A stretch of 64,000 nucleotides of DNA from Pelosinus propionicus DSM 13327 (GCF_900114615.1 NZ_FOTS01000001.1:124001-188000), one strand, 5' to 3'. Shown: positions 1-10,420, numbered from the stretch's first letter. A program made the numbers and translations. The notes: generated by a model not told the origin, from the letters alone.

Positions 1-434
1 CTATTGATGCCCTAGCGGCAGCTTCCAGCCGTAGAGTGATTGCTACCGTACAATTAGCCAACACAGGTATTAGTCCTGGTTCTGGTGTAGGGAATAAACG
101 ATTTGGTTTAACTCAAGAATCCTTAGGAGTGCCTGTAATTGCTATTGGTGTGCCGACTGTTGTTCATGCTTCTACCATTGCCATGGATACGATTAATACT
201 TTGCAAGAACATGCGCCATTTGCTCGCTACTTTAAAAGCATGGAAAATTTATCTGATGCTGATCGTCAAACGATAGTACGTCAAGTGTTGCCAGAGGTAT
301 TAGGTGACTTGATGGTAACTCCCAAAGAGATAGATCGTTTTATTGACGATATTGCGGTGGCCGTCGCTGGAGGAATTAATCAAGCCATGCATCCCCATAT
401 TGATTATGAAAATATACATGCTTATTTGCATTGA
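1..434 (+). CDS. gpr: GPR germination protease, C-terminal part (5' end outside window)
   Basis: GPR cleaves the small acid-soluble proteins that coat spore DNA when a spore germinates, releasing amino acids. Only the last 144 codons are here; the frame is open from base 3. The stretch reading GVGNKR, followed by LGVPVIAIGVPTVV and a helical tail, is the conserved end of the family. It sits directly before spoIIP, as in Bacillus and many other spore formers. The protein stops at a TGA after HAYLH. Being cut by the window edge, nothing can be said of its propeptide or promoter. Confidence 0.93.
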   Translation, partial: IDALAAASSRRVIATVQLANTGISPGSGVGNKRFGLTQESLGVPVIAIGVPTVVHASTIAMDTINTLQEHAPFARYFKSMENLSDADRQTIVRQVLPEVLGDLMVTPKEIDRFIDDIAVAVAGGINQAMHPHIDYENIHAYLH

Positions 435-593
435 TAAAATATAACATTGCTGGAAAAAAGCTTTATTCCTCTTATTGATCTCTAACGTATTTCAGTACTA
501 TCCCTGTCCTCCCAAGCATATACATTGTATGTAAACAAAAAAGTGTGACAACCTGTGCTTTATTTCTTAGTGCAGATGTCAAGGGAGGAAAGG

Positions 594-1655
594 ATGTTAA
601 CAAGGCGTGCGCGACACCAGGCAAGAAATCTATGGCATAAAAAAATAGGATTTGCAATACTTGCTATGCTTTTCTTAGGCGTAGTAATGTGGCAAGGTTT
701 AAATAAATCTCAAGATGCTATCCCCGTAAGTGCAAATAGTTCTTTGAAACAAGGAGAATTTGGATTGCCTCAATGGCGTGATATATTATTTTCAGGCATT
801 CCTGGTTTGATTCGTACTACAGATCCTAAGCCAGTCGTAATTGTTAAAAATGAGCAGAATGTGCAGCAACTGCTTAGAGAGACAGTACGGCTTTTAATTG
901 GCGTGGATATTGCCGATATACGTTCTATATTACAGGTTGAGTTGCCTTTGCTGACAAAGGTTAAATCTGTACCGCAAACAGTGAGTGCTATGACCTTGCC
1001 GAATTTTCCTAAATTTGAAAAAAAAGAAACGATACCAAGTGGCAAACCGCTGGTTGGTCTTTATTATACACATACAGCAGAATCTTATGTTCCTAATACA
1101 GGTGCTACTCATAAACCTGGAGGGCAGTTAGGTGATATTGTAGATGTAGGAGGAGCACTCGCCAAGCAATTAGGTACTTATGGTATTTCTACTTTGCAAA
1201 ATACTACTGTTAATGATTATCCAAGCTTTATGAAGGCTTATGACGCTTCAGAGGTTACAGTAAGAAAAATGATAGCTGAGAACCCATCGATTCAAATGTA
1301 TTTTGACATACATCGCGACGCTGGCAAAAAAGAAAGTCATACTGCCATGGTAAATGGTATAGAAGTTGCAAAAATTAAGATATTGGTTTGCATAGGGCAG
1401 CAGGATTTAGTTCAGCCTCATTGGCAGCAGAATCATGCTTTTGCTAAGTTAATTGATGCTAAATTAAATCAGCGTTTTCCAGGTCTTTCTTTTGGAATTC
1501 AAATGGAAAATTGGCGATATAATCAGCATCTTCATCCACGTGCTTTATTGCTTGAAGTAGGGTGTCAGGAGAATACAAAAGAAGAAGCGCAGCGCGCCAT
1601 GGAAATGTTTGGTGATGTATTAGCTGAGATTATTAATGAAAATAATATACAGTAA
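594..1655 (+). CDS. spoIIP: Stage II sporulation protein P (SpoIIP), peptidoglycan amidase/endopeptidase
   Basis: SpoIIP degrades septal peptidoglycan with SpoIID and SpoIIM so the mother cell membrane can engulf the forespore. The start at 594 is preferred because AAGGGAGGAAAGG lies just upstream; an in-frame codon at 555 has no such site. The 353-residue product has a basic N-terminus, one membrane segment at about residues 18-33, a linker, then the SpoIIP amidase domain with the TGATHKPGGQLGD segment and a YFDIHRD motif typical of the metal site. The position between gpr and lepA is the usual one. Regulation by SigE is expected from the family but no promoter was identified. Confidence 0.93.
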   Translation: MLTRRARHQARNLWHKKIGFAILAMLFLGVVMWQGLNKSQDAIPVSANSSLKQGEFGLPQWRDILFSGIPGLIRTTDPKPVVIVKNEQNVQQLLRETVRLLIGVDIADIRSILQVELPLLTKVKSVPQTVSAMTLPNFPKFEKKETIPSGKPLVGLYYTHTAESYVPNTGATHKPGGQLGDIVDVGGALAKQLGTYGISTLQNTTVNDYPSFMKAYDASEVTVRKMIAENPSIQMYFDIHRDAGKKESHTAMVNGIEVAKIKILVCIGQQDLVQPHWQQNHAFAKLIDAKLNQRFPGLSFGIQMENWRYNQHLHPRALLLEVGCQENTKEEAQRAMEMFGDVLAEIINENNIQ

Positions 1656-1693
1656 AGAATGTAAAGGCATTTTTTATATTAAGAGGTGAGGAC

Positions 1694-2107
1694 GTGTTTT
1701 GCTCCTTAGCTTATAGGGATGTTTTAATGATTGTTCGTGGTTTAATGATTTTAGTTGTAGTTATAGCCCTAGGGTTATCTGTAGCAGAACAACAATTAAA
1801 TACGTTGACACAGCGCCAGGAGAGGATGCGTATTATTGATGTAAGCCGTAATCATGAGGGTGTTTATACCATGGAAGTCTTCGGTTCTGACTGTAGTATC
1901 AGTGCAATGTATACTATCGCTGAAATTAAGAATCAAGACGCTAATATAAATATCAAGACTCCTTTGGTTACCTGGACAATTCCTAAGTATTTATATATCG
2001 ATTGCCGCAAGGAGCTAGCTTGGTTAACTTTGAAGATGAAATATTTGGAAAAGTATATAAAGCAAGCATGGGAAATCGCAAATGTTTATTTACGGCAAAT
2101 TAGGTAA
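1694..2107 (+). CDS. Unknown membrane-anchored protein between spoIIP and lepA
   Basis: Not recognised. The GTG start at 1694 is supported by AAGAGGTGAGGA just upstream. The 137-residue product has an N-terminal hydrophobic segment (about residues 12-31, MIVRGLMILVVVIALGLS), then a soluble part that should face outside the cell, with two cysteines (GSDCSIS and IDCRKE) and a C-terminal helix rich in Lys, Leu and Tyr. It lies 38 bases after spoIIP and 75 bases before lepA on the same strand, so it may share the spoIIP transcript. A link to sporulation or to the envelope is only a guess from position. Confidence 0.7.
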   Translation: MFCSLAYRDVLMIVRGLMILVVVIALGLSVAEQQLNTLTQRQERMRIIDVSRNHEGVYTMEVFGSDCSISAMYTIAEIKNQDANINIKTPLVTWTIPKYLYIDCRKELAWLTLKMKYLEKYIKQAWEIANVYLRQIR

Positions 2108-2182
2108 TGCTTGCAGGTGTTAGGTTCCAGGTGATATAATCAATAGCAGTAATTATGCTATTGATTTCGAGAGGAGGCCTAT

Positions 2183-3979
2183 ATGAAGACGAATAATATC
2201 CGCAATTTCTCGATAATTGCTCATATAGATCATGGAAAATCTACCCTTGCTGATCGCCTGATTGAGTATACAGGCACCTTATCTTCCCGTCAGATGGAAG
2301 CTCAGGTTTTGGATAATATGGATTTGGAGCGAGAACGTGGTATTACAATTAAAGCGCAATCTGTAAGGCTGGAATATACGGCTAAAGATGGTGAGACTTA
2401 CATGTTAAATCTCATTGATACACCAGGACACGTTGACTTTACCTATGAGGTATCACGCAGTTTGGCAGCTTGTGAAGGAGCTCTCTTGATTGTAGATGCT
2501 GCACAGGGGATCGAAGCCCAAACGTTGGCAAATGTGTACTTAGCTTTAGACAATGATTTAGAAATCATTACAGTTATTAATAAAATAGACCTGCCAAGTG
2601 CTGATCCTGAAAGAGTAAAGCAAGAGGTAGAAGATGTAATTGGCCTAGATACTTCAGAGGCTGTGCTAACTAGTGCTAAATCAGGTATTGGCATTGAAGA
2701 GGTATTGGAATCAATTGTGAAGAAAATTCCACCTCCTAAAGGTAACGTTGAAGAACCATTATGTGCACTTATTTTTGATTCCCACTTTGATGCCTATAAA
2801 GGTGTTATTGCCTATGTAAGAGTAATTAATGGTATTATTAAACCAGGTATGAAAATGAAGATGATGGCTACAAATAAAATTGTAGAAGTAACTGAGGTAG
2901 GCGTCTTTAGACCTGCTATGACGAATGTAAGTGAACTTGCACCCGGCCATGTGGGGTTTGTAGCTGGGAGTATTAAAAATGTAAAAGATGTTCGTGTTGG
3001 CGATACGATTACAGACGCCGATCGTCCTGTTGCAGAGGCACTGCCAGGTTATCGTAAAGTTACGCCTATGGTATATTGTGGTTTATATCCAGTAGATAGT
3101 TCTGAATATGATCTTTTACGAGATGCTTTGGAAAAATTAAAGCTGAATGATGCATCCTTAGTCTTTGAACCAGAAACCTCTAGCGCCTTAGGTTTTGGTT
3201 TTCGTTGCGGATTTTTAGGACTATTACATATGGAAGTAATACAAGAACGATTAGAACGAGAGTATAATATTACTTTAATTACAACCGCTCCAAGTGTTAT
3301 TTATAGAGTGTTTAAGACCGATGGAGAAATATTTGAAATTGAAAACCCTTCTAAATTACCAACGCCTCAGGAAATTGAACATATTGAAGAACCATATGTT
3401 AAGGCAATGGTCATTGTGCCTAATGACTATGTAGGTGTCGTTATGGAATTATCACAAGAAAAACGTGGCGAATTTAAAGATATGAAGTACTTAGATGTGA
3501 CTAGAGTAATGCTGACATATGAATTGCCTTTGAGTGAAATCATTTATGATTATTTTGACCGTCTAAAATCGGCAACAAGAGGCTATGCATCTTTAGATTA
3601 TGAATTGTTGGGCTACCGAGAGTCTAAGCTTGTTAAATTAGATATTTTACTGAATTCAGAACCTGTAGATGCTTTGTCAATTATAGTACATCGTGATAAA
3701 GCAACCTATCGAGGTCGAATTTTGGTTGAAAAGTTAAGAGGAATTATTCCCCGACAAATGTTTGAAATTCCCATTCAAGCTGCGATTGGCAATAAAGTAA
3801 TTGCCCGAGAAACAGTAAGAGCCATGCGTAAAGATGTTTTAGCGAAATGTTACGGCGGTGATATTAGCCGTAAACGTAAACTTTTAGAAAAACAAAAAGA
3901 AGGTAAAAAACGCATGAAGCAGGTAGGTAATGTAGAAGTACCGCAAGAAGCATTTATGGCTATATTAAAGATTGATTAA
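2183..3979 (+). CDS. lepA: Elongation factor 4 (LepA), ribosomal GTPase
   Basis: EF-4 is a translational GTPase that binds ribosomes and has been linked to back-translocation and to translation initiation or assembly. The 598-residue length is normal. The G1 motif AHIDHGKS is at residues 13-20, the DTPGH and NKID motifs follow, and the LepA-specific C-terminal domain with [22 protein letters not shown] is intact. GAGAGGAGG precedes the ATG. hemW follows nine bases later, so the two are co-transcribed. Confidence 0.97.
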   Translation: MKTNNIRNFSIIAHIDHGKSTLADRLIEYTGTLSSRQMEAQVLDNMDLERERGITIKAQSVRLEYTAKDGETYMLNLIDTPGHVDFTYEVSRSLAACEGALLIVDAAQGIEAQTLANVYLALDNDLEIITVINKIDLPSADPERVKQEVEDVIGLDTSEAVLTSAKSGIGIEEVLESIVKKIPPPKGNVEEPLCALIFDSHFDAYKGVIAYVRVINGIIKPGMKMKMMATNKIVEVTEVGVFRPAMTNVSELAPGHVGFVAGSIKNVKDVRVGDTITDADRPVAEALPGYRKVTPMVYCGLYPVDSSEYDLLRDALEKLKLNDASLVFEPETSSALGFGFRCGFLGLLHMEVIQERLEREYNITLITTAPSVIYRVFKTDGEIFEIENPSKLPTPQEIEHIEEPYVKAMVIVPNDYVGVVMELSQEKRGEFKDMKYLDVTRVMLTYELPLSEIIYDYFDRLKSATRGYASLDYELLGYRESKLVKLDILLNSEPVDALSIIVHRDKATYRGRILVEKLRGIIPRQMFEIPIQAAIGNKVIARETVRAMRKDVLAKCYGGDISRKRKLLEKQKEGKKRMKQVGNVEVPQEAFMAILKID

Positions 3980-3988
3980 GGTGATAAA

Positions 3989-5125
3989 ATGAAGACGGGT
4001 TTATATATTCATATTCCTTTTTGTCAGCAAAAATGTTTATATTGCGATTTTCCTTCCTATGATAATCTTACCCATTTATATCAACCTTATGTTGCCGCCT
4101 TATGCCAGGAAATTTCTGGCTGGGGCGGTGTTTTATCGGGCACCTTGATAGATACAATCTATATTGGCGGCGGAACACCGAGTCTTTTATCCGCAGATGC
4201 TTTAAAAGCCATCTTAACTAAAGTACATGAAAGCTTTTCCATTGACGAATCTGCAGAAATTAGCGTAGAAGCCAATCCCGGCACAACGAATCAAGATAAA
4301 TTATTAGCCTTAACATCAGGAGGGGTCAACCGGATTAGCTTTGGTGTGCAAACTTTTTCCAATACATTATTAAAGTCAATTGGTAGGATACATAGCGCTG
4401 AGCAGGCTGTAAGAGCAGTAAAGGAAGCGCAAGACGCAGGTTTCAGCAATATTAATCTGGACTTGATGTATGGATTGCCAGGTCAATCCTGCAAGGATTT
4501 AAAGGTTAGTATCCAAGAGGCAATTAAACTTGACATTACCCATATTTCGGTTTATGGATTGAAAGTAGAAGAAGGCACGCCTTTTGCTGCTATGGATCAG
4601 TTAGGAACACTTATATTACCAGAAGAAGCTGTTGATGAAGAAATGTATACCTTTACAACAGAATATTTACCTCAGCATGGTTTTAGGCGCTATGAAATAT
4701 CCAATTTTTCTAAAGTAGGATATGAATGTCGTCATAATTTTAAGTATTGGAAATATCATCCTTATATAGGGGTGGGAGTAGCCGCTCATTCCTTTTTCCA
4801 GAAAGAGCGGCTTAGTAACATAACAGATGTATCTCAATATATAGATTGTGTAGAAAAAGGTAACCTGCCAATTGAATTTCGAGAAAATCCTAGCATTGCG
4901 ATAGCTATGGCAGAATATATTTTTTTAGCCTTGCGGATGGTATGGGGGTTATCAATCTTAGAATTTCAGGAATATTTCAACCGTGATTTTTATTTAGAGT
5001 ATGGAGTAATTGTGTCAGAGCTTCTTCAAAAAAAACTGATTGCTGTTAAAGAGGATCGGATAAATCTTACAGTTTTAGGCATGAAGTATGGAAATGTTGT
5101 ATTTCGTGCATTTTTACCTGGATAA
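3989..5125 (+). CDS. hemW: HemW, radical SAM heme chaperone
   Basis: HemW resembles oxygen-independent coproporphyrinogen oxidase but acts as a heme-binding chaperone rather than as the oxidase. The [4Fe-4S] radical SAM motif FCQQKCLYCDF places Cys at residues 12, 16 and 19, followed by the IGGGTPSLL and EANPGT motifs of the family. It has 378 residues. It lies between lepA and the heat-shock operon, as in Bacillus. The window also has a NirJ2/AhbD-like radical SAM gene and a cytochrome b subunit, so heme proteins are used by this organism. An annotation as hemN would be the older name. Confidence 0.92.
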   Translation: MKTGLYIHIPFCQQKCLYCDFPSYDNLTHLYQPYVAALCQEISGWGGVLSGTLIDTIYIGGGTPSLLSADALKAILTKVHESFSIDESAEISVEANPGTTNQDKLLALTSGGVNRISFGVQTFSNTLLKSIGRIHSAEQAVRAVKEAQDAGFSNINLDLMYGLPGQSCKDLKVSIQEAIKLDITHISVYGLKVEEGTPFAAMDQLGTLILPEEAVDEEMYTFTTEYLPQHGFRRYEISNFSKVGYECRHNFKYWKYHPYIGVGVAAHSFFQKERLSNITDVSQYIDCVEKGNLPIEFRENPSIAIAMAEYIFLALRMVWGLSILEFQEYFNRDFYLEYGVIVSELLQKKLIAVKEDRINLTVLGMKYGNVVFRAFLPG

Positions 5126-5140
5126 ATCAATTATTATATC

Positions 5141-5169
5141 TTGACATTCGGGCGTAGGAGTGGTATTTT
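5141..5169 (+). promoter_or_regulatory. Sigma-A promoter of the hrcA-chaperonin-grpE-dnaK-dnaJ operon
   Basis: TTGACA at 5141-5146 and TATTTT at 5164-5169 are separated by exactly 17 bases. The CIRCE operator begins 12 bases after the -10 box, so bound HrcA would cover the transcription start. Confidence 0.85.
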
Positions 5170-5180
5170 TTTAGTAGGTG

Positions 5181-5207
5181 TTAGCACTCTACAAGGTCGA
5201 GTGCTAA
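5181..5207. promoter_or_regulatory. CIRCE operator (HrcA binding site)
   Basis: TTAGCACTC, nine bases, GAGTGCTAA: a perfect match to the CIRCE inverted repeat. It lies between the promoter and the ribosome binding site of hrcA, so HrcA should repress its own operon, including the archaeal-like chaperonin gene. Confidence 0.97.
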
Positions 5208-5227
5208 CAATAGGAGGTGGAACTCGT

Positions 5228-6256
5228 ATGTTAGATAAGAGAAAACGTAGTATTCTTCAAGCGATTGTTGATGATTATATTTCCACCGCAGAGCCTATTG
5301 GCTCACGAACTATTGCCCGCAAACATGATTTGGGAGTTAGTCCTGCAACCATTCGTAATGAAATGGCTGATCTTGAACTGTTGGGCTATATTGAGCAGCT
5401 TCACACTTCATCAGGGAGAATTCCTTCTGCAAAAGGATATCGCTTTTATGTAGATTCTTTATTATCACCAACGCAAATGTCTGAAAGGGAAATTGCGTTA
5501 ATTAAAAATTGGTATCAGGAAAAAACTCGTCATGTTGAAGAGGTATTTCAGGAAACTGCAAAGATCTTATCCAAAATAACAAGTAATATTTCATTAGTCT
5601 TAGTGCCGCAAGTAACCCAATGTGCCTTTAAGTATCTAAAATTTCTACCTTTTGATGACTGCCGTACAATTTTAGTTGTCGTCACAGACACTGGATTTGT
5701 AGAAAACAAGGTGATTGATATACCGACAGGGCTTTCATTTAATGATTTACAGCGTATTGCAGAACACATTAATAAACGCTTATCAGGATTATCCTTTGAG
5801 AATATCGAATTATCTATTCTGAGGGAAATTCAAAATGAAATGCTAATTGATGTGAATTTATTTGAAACTGCACTAGGGATATTAAAACAGGCATTGGTTG
5901 TAGAGAAAAATGAACGATTATATCTTGGTGGCACAACACAGTTATTAAGTCAGCCAGAGTTTAAAAATATCGAAAAAGTAAAATCTTTTTTAGATATGCT
6001 AGAAGAAGAACATTTGCTGGCAAATATTTTGCAAAATCAAAAAAATGATGGTGTTATTGTTACAATTGGCGATGAAAATAAATATAGTGGAATTCAAGAC
6101 TGTAGTATGGTGCAGGCTACTTATCGTATTGATGGTCAAGTAGTGGGAACGGTAGCTGTATTAGGTCCGACCAGGATGGATTATGGCAAGGTCATGTCAG
6201 TTTTGGAATTTATGCATAATCATTTAGGTGAAGTGCTTAGGAAGTATAAAATATAG
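5228..6256 (+). CDS. hrcA: HrcA, heat-inducible transcription repressor
   Basis: HrcA binds CIRCE and represses class I heat-shock genes; GroEL normally helps fold it. The ATG at 5228 follows TAGGAGGTGG; the longer open frame from 5141 runs through the promoter and operator and is not coding. The 342-residue protein starts with a winged-helix domain (LDKRKRSILQAIVDDYI, EPIGSRTIA, SPATIRNEMADLE) and continues into the GAF-like dimerisation region. The next gene encodes a group III chaperonin rather than GroEL, which raises the question of which chaperonin reports folding stress to HrcA here. Confidence 0.96.
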   Translation: MLDKRKRSILQAIVDDYISTAEPIGSRTIARKHDLGVSPATIRNEMADLELLGYIEQLHTSSGRIPSAKGYRFYVDSLLSPTQMSEREIALIKNWYQEKTRHVEEVFQETAKILSKITSNISLVLVPQVTQCAFKYLKFLPFDDCRTILVVVTDTGFVENKVIDIPTGLSFNDLQRIAEHINKRLSGLSFENIELSILREIQNEMLIDVNLFETALGILKQALVVEKNERLYLGGTTQLLSQPEFKNIEKVKSFLDMLEEEHLLANILQNQKNDGVIVTIGDENKYSGIQDCSMVQATYRIDGQVVGTVAVLGPTRMDYGKVMSVLEFMHNHLGEVLRKYKI

Positions 6257-6342
6257 AGTGGCAGTATTCTTGCTTTTATAGTAAAGAGTATTACTGGCTC
6301 TATTATACATATAATAGAACTGTAATTTAGGAGGAACCAAGG

Positions 6343-7875
6343 ATGAAGCTAAAGCAAGCTAATAATGGTTCTGAAGTAGATGAACGGTTAGCGGCGCTAA
6401 TGACAAATGGGAATGCTATTAGAGTGGTTACATCAGCTGTTGAAGGCACTATTGGTCCTAAAGGGTTGGATACCATGCTATTGGGTTCTTCTGGTGAAGT
6501 CATCATTACAAATGATGGCGTTACTATTTTAGATAAAATGGATGTGGATCATCCAGCAGCTAGAATGCTGATTAATGTTGCCAGGGCCCAGCAAGCTGAA
6601 ATTGGAGATGGCACAACAACTGCAACTATTATGGCTGGTGGCTTGGTAGGAGAAGGTGTAAATCAAGTGATAAGAGGTGTGCCCATTGCTCGTATCATCG
6701 AGGGAATTAGACATGGGGTGACGCTGGCATTAGAACAGATTAAGGATCGTGCAAAACATATTGTTGATATACAAGATCCTATCCTACACCGTATTGCTAT
6801 GATTGCTGGCCGTGAATATAGTGATATTGCTCAATTGGTTATTAAGGCTGCAGGGCTTATTGGGATTGATAAATTACGTGAGCCCGGTTTTAAACTATCA
6901 GAGATTATTTTTTCTCAGGAAGGCGCTGCGAACGAGGTATTTATGGGTGTTATCGTTGATAAACAACGATTAAATCAAGATATGCCTGTAGAGGGCAGTC
7001 AAGTAAAAGTATTGGTTATTGATGATGCCTTAGAGCCTGAAGAAATTGGTGATGAAGCGCTAAGTACAGAAGCTGGTTTTAAACGGTATTTGGAATTGCA
7101 AAATGAGTTCAAGACCAATGTATGTAAGATTGTGGAACTTGGTGTTAAGGTAGTATTGGTAGATCGGGGTGTTCATGATAGTGCAGAAGAGATACTGACA
7201 GATGCTGGTATTATGGTAATTCAGCGCGTGGTGTCGGAGGAATTGCGTCGTGCTGCAGATCATGTAGGAGCACGTATGATTAAACGCACAGGTCTTAAAA
7301 AAGATATTGCGAACATTGCCAGCTCTTTAGGTTTGGCGGTAAAAGTATATGAAGATGAAAAATTGAAGCATATTCGAATGTTAGGCGGTGCTGGCAAACC
7401 TATGGCTACCATTTTAGTGGGGGCTGCTACCAAGGAAGTGGTTGGTGAACGGCAGCGTATTGCCAAAGATGCAGCCTCTAGTGTGCAAGCTGCTGTTAAG
7501 GGGGGCTATGTTCCTGGTGGCGGGTCCATTGAAATTGCCATTAGCCGTGACATTGCTAAGACTAGGGATGCGGTTAAAGGTATGGCGGCTTATGGGGTAG
7601 ATTGTGTAATACATGCATTACGCAGACCTTTAGCACAAATTGTAGAAAATGCTGGCTATAATCCTCTGGAAAAGGTAGAGGATGTCATTGCAGCTCATGC
7701 TAATCAAAATAAAGATTCTTTAGGCATTGATTGCGATACTGGTGAGGTGGTTGATATGATGACTCTTGGTGTAGTGGATCCTACAACGGTGAAATTACAT
7801 GCCGTGAAGGCAGCAGGAGAAGTGGCTATTGCTATCTTGCGTATTGATACGATTATTAAGAAAAAAGAAGAATAG
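6343..7875 (+). CDS. Bacterial group III (thermosome/CCT-like) chaperonin
   Basis: The 510-residue protein is a chaperonin of the archaeal/eukaryotic type, not GroEL. The order of motifs shows this: GPKGLDTMLL, NDGVTILDKMDVDHPAARML, AEIGDGTTTATIMAG (ATP site, about residues 87-101), a thermosome-like apical domain, VPGGGSIE, and a C-terminal GIDCDTGEVVDM with DPTTVKLHAV. Group III chaperonins are known from some Firmicutes such as Carboxydothermus, where they form closed rings with a built-in lid and need no GroES. It lies between hrcA and grpE, downstream of CIRCE, with GGAGGAACC before the ATG, so it should be heat inducible and HrcA controlled. No groES-like gene is nearby. Confidence 0.93.
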   Translation: MKLKQANNGSEVDERLAALMTNGNAIRVVTSAVEGTIGPKGLDTMLLGSSGEVIITNDGVTILDKMDVDHPAARMLINVARAQQAEIGDGTTTATIMAGGLVGEGVNQVIRGVPIARIIEGIRHGVTLALEQIKDRAKHIVDIQDPILHRIAMIAGREYSDIAQLVIKAAGLIGIDKLREPGFKLSEIIFSQEGAANEVFMGVIVDKQRLNQDMPVEGSQVKVLVIDDALEPEEIGDEALSTEAGFKRYLELQNEFKTNVCKIVELGVKVVLVDRGVHDSAEEILTDAGIMVIQRVVSEELRRAADHVGARMIKRTGLKKDIANIASSLGLAVKVYEDEKLKHIRMLGGAGKPMATILVGAATKEVVGERQRIAKDAASSVQAAVKGGYVPGGGSIEIAISRDIAKTRDAVKGMAAYGVDCVIHALRRPLAQIVENAGYNPLEKVEDVIAAHANQNKDSLGIDCDTGEVVDMMTLGVVDPTTVKLHAVKAAGEVAIAILRIDTIIKKKEE

Positions 7876-7932
7876 CATAAGATCGCTAATTTAGTAGCAG
7901 AAATTCGTATATTTTAAGATGGGGTGATTTAT

Positions 7933-8484
7933 TTGAACGAAACAAAAGAAGAAGTAGAAGAAATAATTGAGGACCGATGTTCTGCACCTGATGAAACTGT
8001 AGAAGTTTTAGATGAAATAGAAAATACGAAAATGCAGACAGAACTTGCGGATAAAGAGCGCCTGCTAGAAGAGAGTACTGACCGCTATAAGCGATTACAG
8101 GCTGATTTTGATAATTTTCGTAGACGTACTCGTCAAGAAAAAGAAGAGTTATCAAATATCGTAGCACAAAGTCTTATTTTAGAATTGCTGCCTGTTATTG
8201 ATAATTTCGAGAGAGCCTTATGCAGTGGTGCTACTCAGGATACAAATAAAACGCTATCAGGAGTAGAAATGATTTATCGCCAATTAATACAGGTTGTGGA
8301 AAAAAATGGAATGGTGACTGTGGAGGCAATAGGTAAAATATTTAACCCTCAAGAGCATGAAGCTGTAATGAGAGTGGAAGATGCTGACCAGCCAGATGGT
8401 ATAATTGTAGAAGAACTGCAAAAGGGATATTCCGTAAAAGGTAAGGTTATTAGACCTAGTATGGTCAAGGTTGTAAGTAATTAG
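7933..8484 (+). CDS. grpE: GrpE, nucleotide exchange factor for DnaK
   Basis: GrpE releases ADP from DnaK. The product begins with an acidic, coiled-coil N-terminus (ETKEEVEEIIED) and has the family core YKRLQADFDNFRRRTRQEKEE, then the C-terminal beta domain ending in VIRPSMVKV. The TTG at 7933 is placed well after GGGGTG (7921-7926); a GTG at 7924 in the same frame overlaps that site, so the start is uncertain by three codons. It lies in the CIRCE-controlled operon directly before dnaK. Confidence 0.94.
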   Translation: MNETKEEVEEIIEDRCSAPDETVEVLDEIENTKMQTELADKERLLEESTDRYKRLQADFDNFRRRTRQEKEELSNIVAQSLILELLPVIDNFERALCSGATQDTNKTLSGVEMIYRQLIQVVEKNGMVTVEAIGKIFNPQEHEAVMRVEDADQPDGIIVEELQKGYSVKGKVIRPSMVKVVSN

Positions 8485-8547
8485 AAGTTACTTAAAAAAC
8501 TTCATTTTAAAAATAAAAGTTTACATATTTCAAGGAGGAATAAAACA

Positions 8548-10374
8548 ATGGCAAAAGTAATTGGTATAGATCTTGGTACTACAAATTCATGTGTAGCAGT
8601 AATGGAAGGTGGAGAGCCAGTCGTTATTGCAAATGCTGAAGGAAACAGAATTACTCCTTCCGTAGTAGGTTTTTCAAAAACTGATGAGCGCTTGGTTGGA
8701 CAATTGGCAAAGCGCCAAGCTGTGTCCAATCCTGAACGTACGATTAGTTCCATAAAAAGACATATGGGTACTGATCATAAAGTGAAAATTGATGATAAGT
8801 CTTATACTCCTCAAGAGATTTCTGCAATGATTTTACAAAAATTAAAAACAGATGCAGAAGCTTATTTGGGTCAAACTGTTACGCAAGCTGTTATTACTGT
8901 ACCTGCTTACTATAATGATAGCCAACGTCAAGCAACAAAAGATGCTGGAACCATTGCAGGTTTAGAAGTACTTCGTATTATCAATGAACCAACAGCTGCA
9001 GCGTTAGCTTATGGTATTGATAAAGGTAACGACCATACGGTATTGGTTTTTGACTTAGGTGGTGGTACTTTTGACGTATCTATCTTAGAGCTTGGTGAAG
9101 GTGTATTTGAGGTAAAGGCTACCAATGGTAATAACCGTTTAGGCGGAGATGATTTCGATGAGCGTGTTATGAAATGGTTAGTTGCAGAGTTTAAAAAAGA
9201 AAATGGTATTGATTTATCCAAAGATCGTATGGCAGAACAACGCCTGCGTGAAGCTGCTGAAAAAGCAAAAATTGAACTTTCTGGTGTATTGACAACTAAT
9301 ATTAATTTACCTTTTATTACTGCTGATCAAACTGGTCCTAAGCATTTAGAAGTAAACTTAACAAGAGCTAAATTTGATGAATTAACTGCTGATTTGGTTG
9401 AATCTACTATGGGACCAACTCGTCAGGCAATGAATGATGCAGGCTTGTCACCTAAAGATATTGAAAAAGTAATATTGGTGGGTGGTTCTACTCGTATTCC
9501 TGCAGTGCAAGAAGCAATTAAAAATTTCCTGGGCAAAGAGCCGCATCGTGGTGTAAATCCTGATGAATGTGTAGCAGTGGGTGCAGCGATTCAGGCTGGT
9601 GTGTTAGTGGGAGAAGTTAAAGATGTTCTTTTACTTGATGTAACTCCGCTATCATTGGGAATTGAAACATTAGGTGGGGTATGCACTAAAATTATTGAAC
9701 GTAATACCACTATCCCAACATCAAAAAGCCAAGTATTTTCTACTGCGGCAGATAATCAACCATCTGTAGATATTCATGTTCTGCAAGGTGAAAGAGAAAT
9801 GGCTGCTTATAATAAAACATTAGGACGTTTTGAACTAAAAGATATCCCACCTGCACAACGTGGCGTACCTCGTATTGAAGTTTCATTTGACATTGACGCT
9901 AACGGCATTGTTCATGTATCAGCTAAAGATTTGGGTACAGGTAAAGAACAAAAAATTACAATCACTTCTTCTGGCGGTATGAGCAAAGATGATATTGATC
10001 GTATGGTAAAGGAAGCAGAGGCGCATGCAGCAGAAGATAAGGCTCGTAAAGATGAAGTAGAAGTTCGTAATAATGCTGATTCCTTGGTCTATCAAGCCGA
10101 AAAGACAATTAAAGAAATGGGAGATAAAGTCGAAGATAAGGAGCTGCTTGAAAAAGTACAAAAAGCTGCTGATGCATTAAAAGAAAGTCTTAAAGGTACT
10201 GATATCGAAAAAATTAAAGCAGATACAGAAGAATTAACAAAGCCACTGTATGAAATGACATCTTCAGTTTATAATAAAGAGCAAGAGGCTACAGCTGAAC
10301 AAGCGCCTGGTGCAGGTACTGAGGAAAAAGTGGTTGATGCTGAGTATAAAGTAGTAGATGAAGACAAAAAATAA
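8548..10374 (+). CDS. dnaK: DnaK, Hsp70 chaperone
   Basis: An ATP-dependent chaperone working with DnaJ and GrpE. The 608 residues include the N-terminal [15 protein letters not shown], the [13 protein letters not shown] phosphate-binding loop, [14 protein letters not shown], the linker [16 protein letters not shown] and a C-terminal lid ending in acidic residues ([14 protein letters not shown]). The length and all nucleotide-binding motifs are normal. CAAGGAGGAAT precedes the ATG. It is downstream of the CIRCE site and followed by a strong hairpin before dnaJ. Confidence 0.99.
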   Translation: MAKVIGIDLGTTNSCVAVMEGGEPVVIANAEGNRITPSVVGFSKTDERLVGQLAKRQAVSNPERTISSIKRHMGTDHKVKIDDKSYTPQEISAMILQKLKTDAEAYLGQTVTQAVITVPAYYNDSQRQATKDAGTIAGLEVLRIINEPTAAALAYGIDKGNDHTVLVFDLGGGTFDVSILELGEGVFEVKATNGNNRLGGDDFDERVMKWLVAEFKKENGIDLSKDRMAEQRLREAAEKAKIELSGVLTTNINLPFITADQTGPKHLEVNLTRAKFDELTADLVESTMGPTRQAMNDAGLSPKDIEKVILVGGSTRIPAVQEAIKNFLGKEPHRGVNPDECVAVGAAIQAGVLVGEVKDVLLLDVTPLSLGIETLGGVCTKIIERNTTIPTSKSQVFSTAADNQPSVDIHVLQGEREMAAYNKTLGRFELKDIPPAQRGVPRIEVSFDIDANGIVHVSAKDLGTGKEQKITITSSGGMSKDDIDRMVKEAEAHAAEDKARKDEVEVRNNADSLVYQAEKTIKEMGDKVEDKELLEKVQKAADALKESLKGTDIEKIKADTEELTKPLYEMTSSVYNKEQEATAEQAPGAGTEEKVVDAEYKVVDEDKK

Positions 10375-10420
10375 GAGCACTGTTCTAAGTTAGTCATTGA
10401 ATCAAGTAAGTGGACTTATG

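Noticed and set aside
5141-5227. Longer HrcA start at 5141
   Set aside because: This stretch is the promoter and CIRCE operator; the ribosome site AGGAGG points to ATG 5228.
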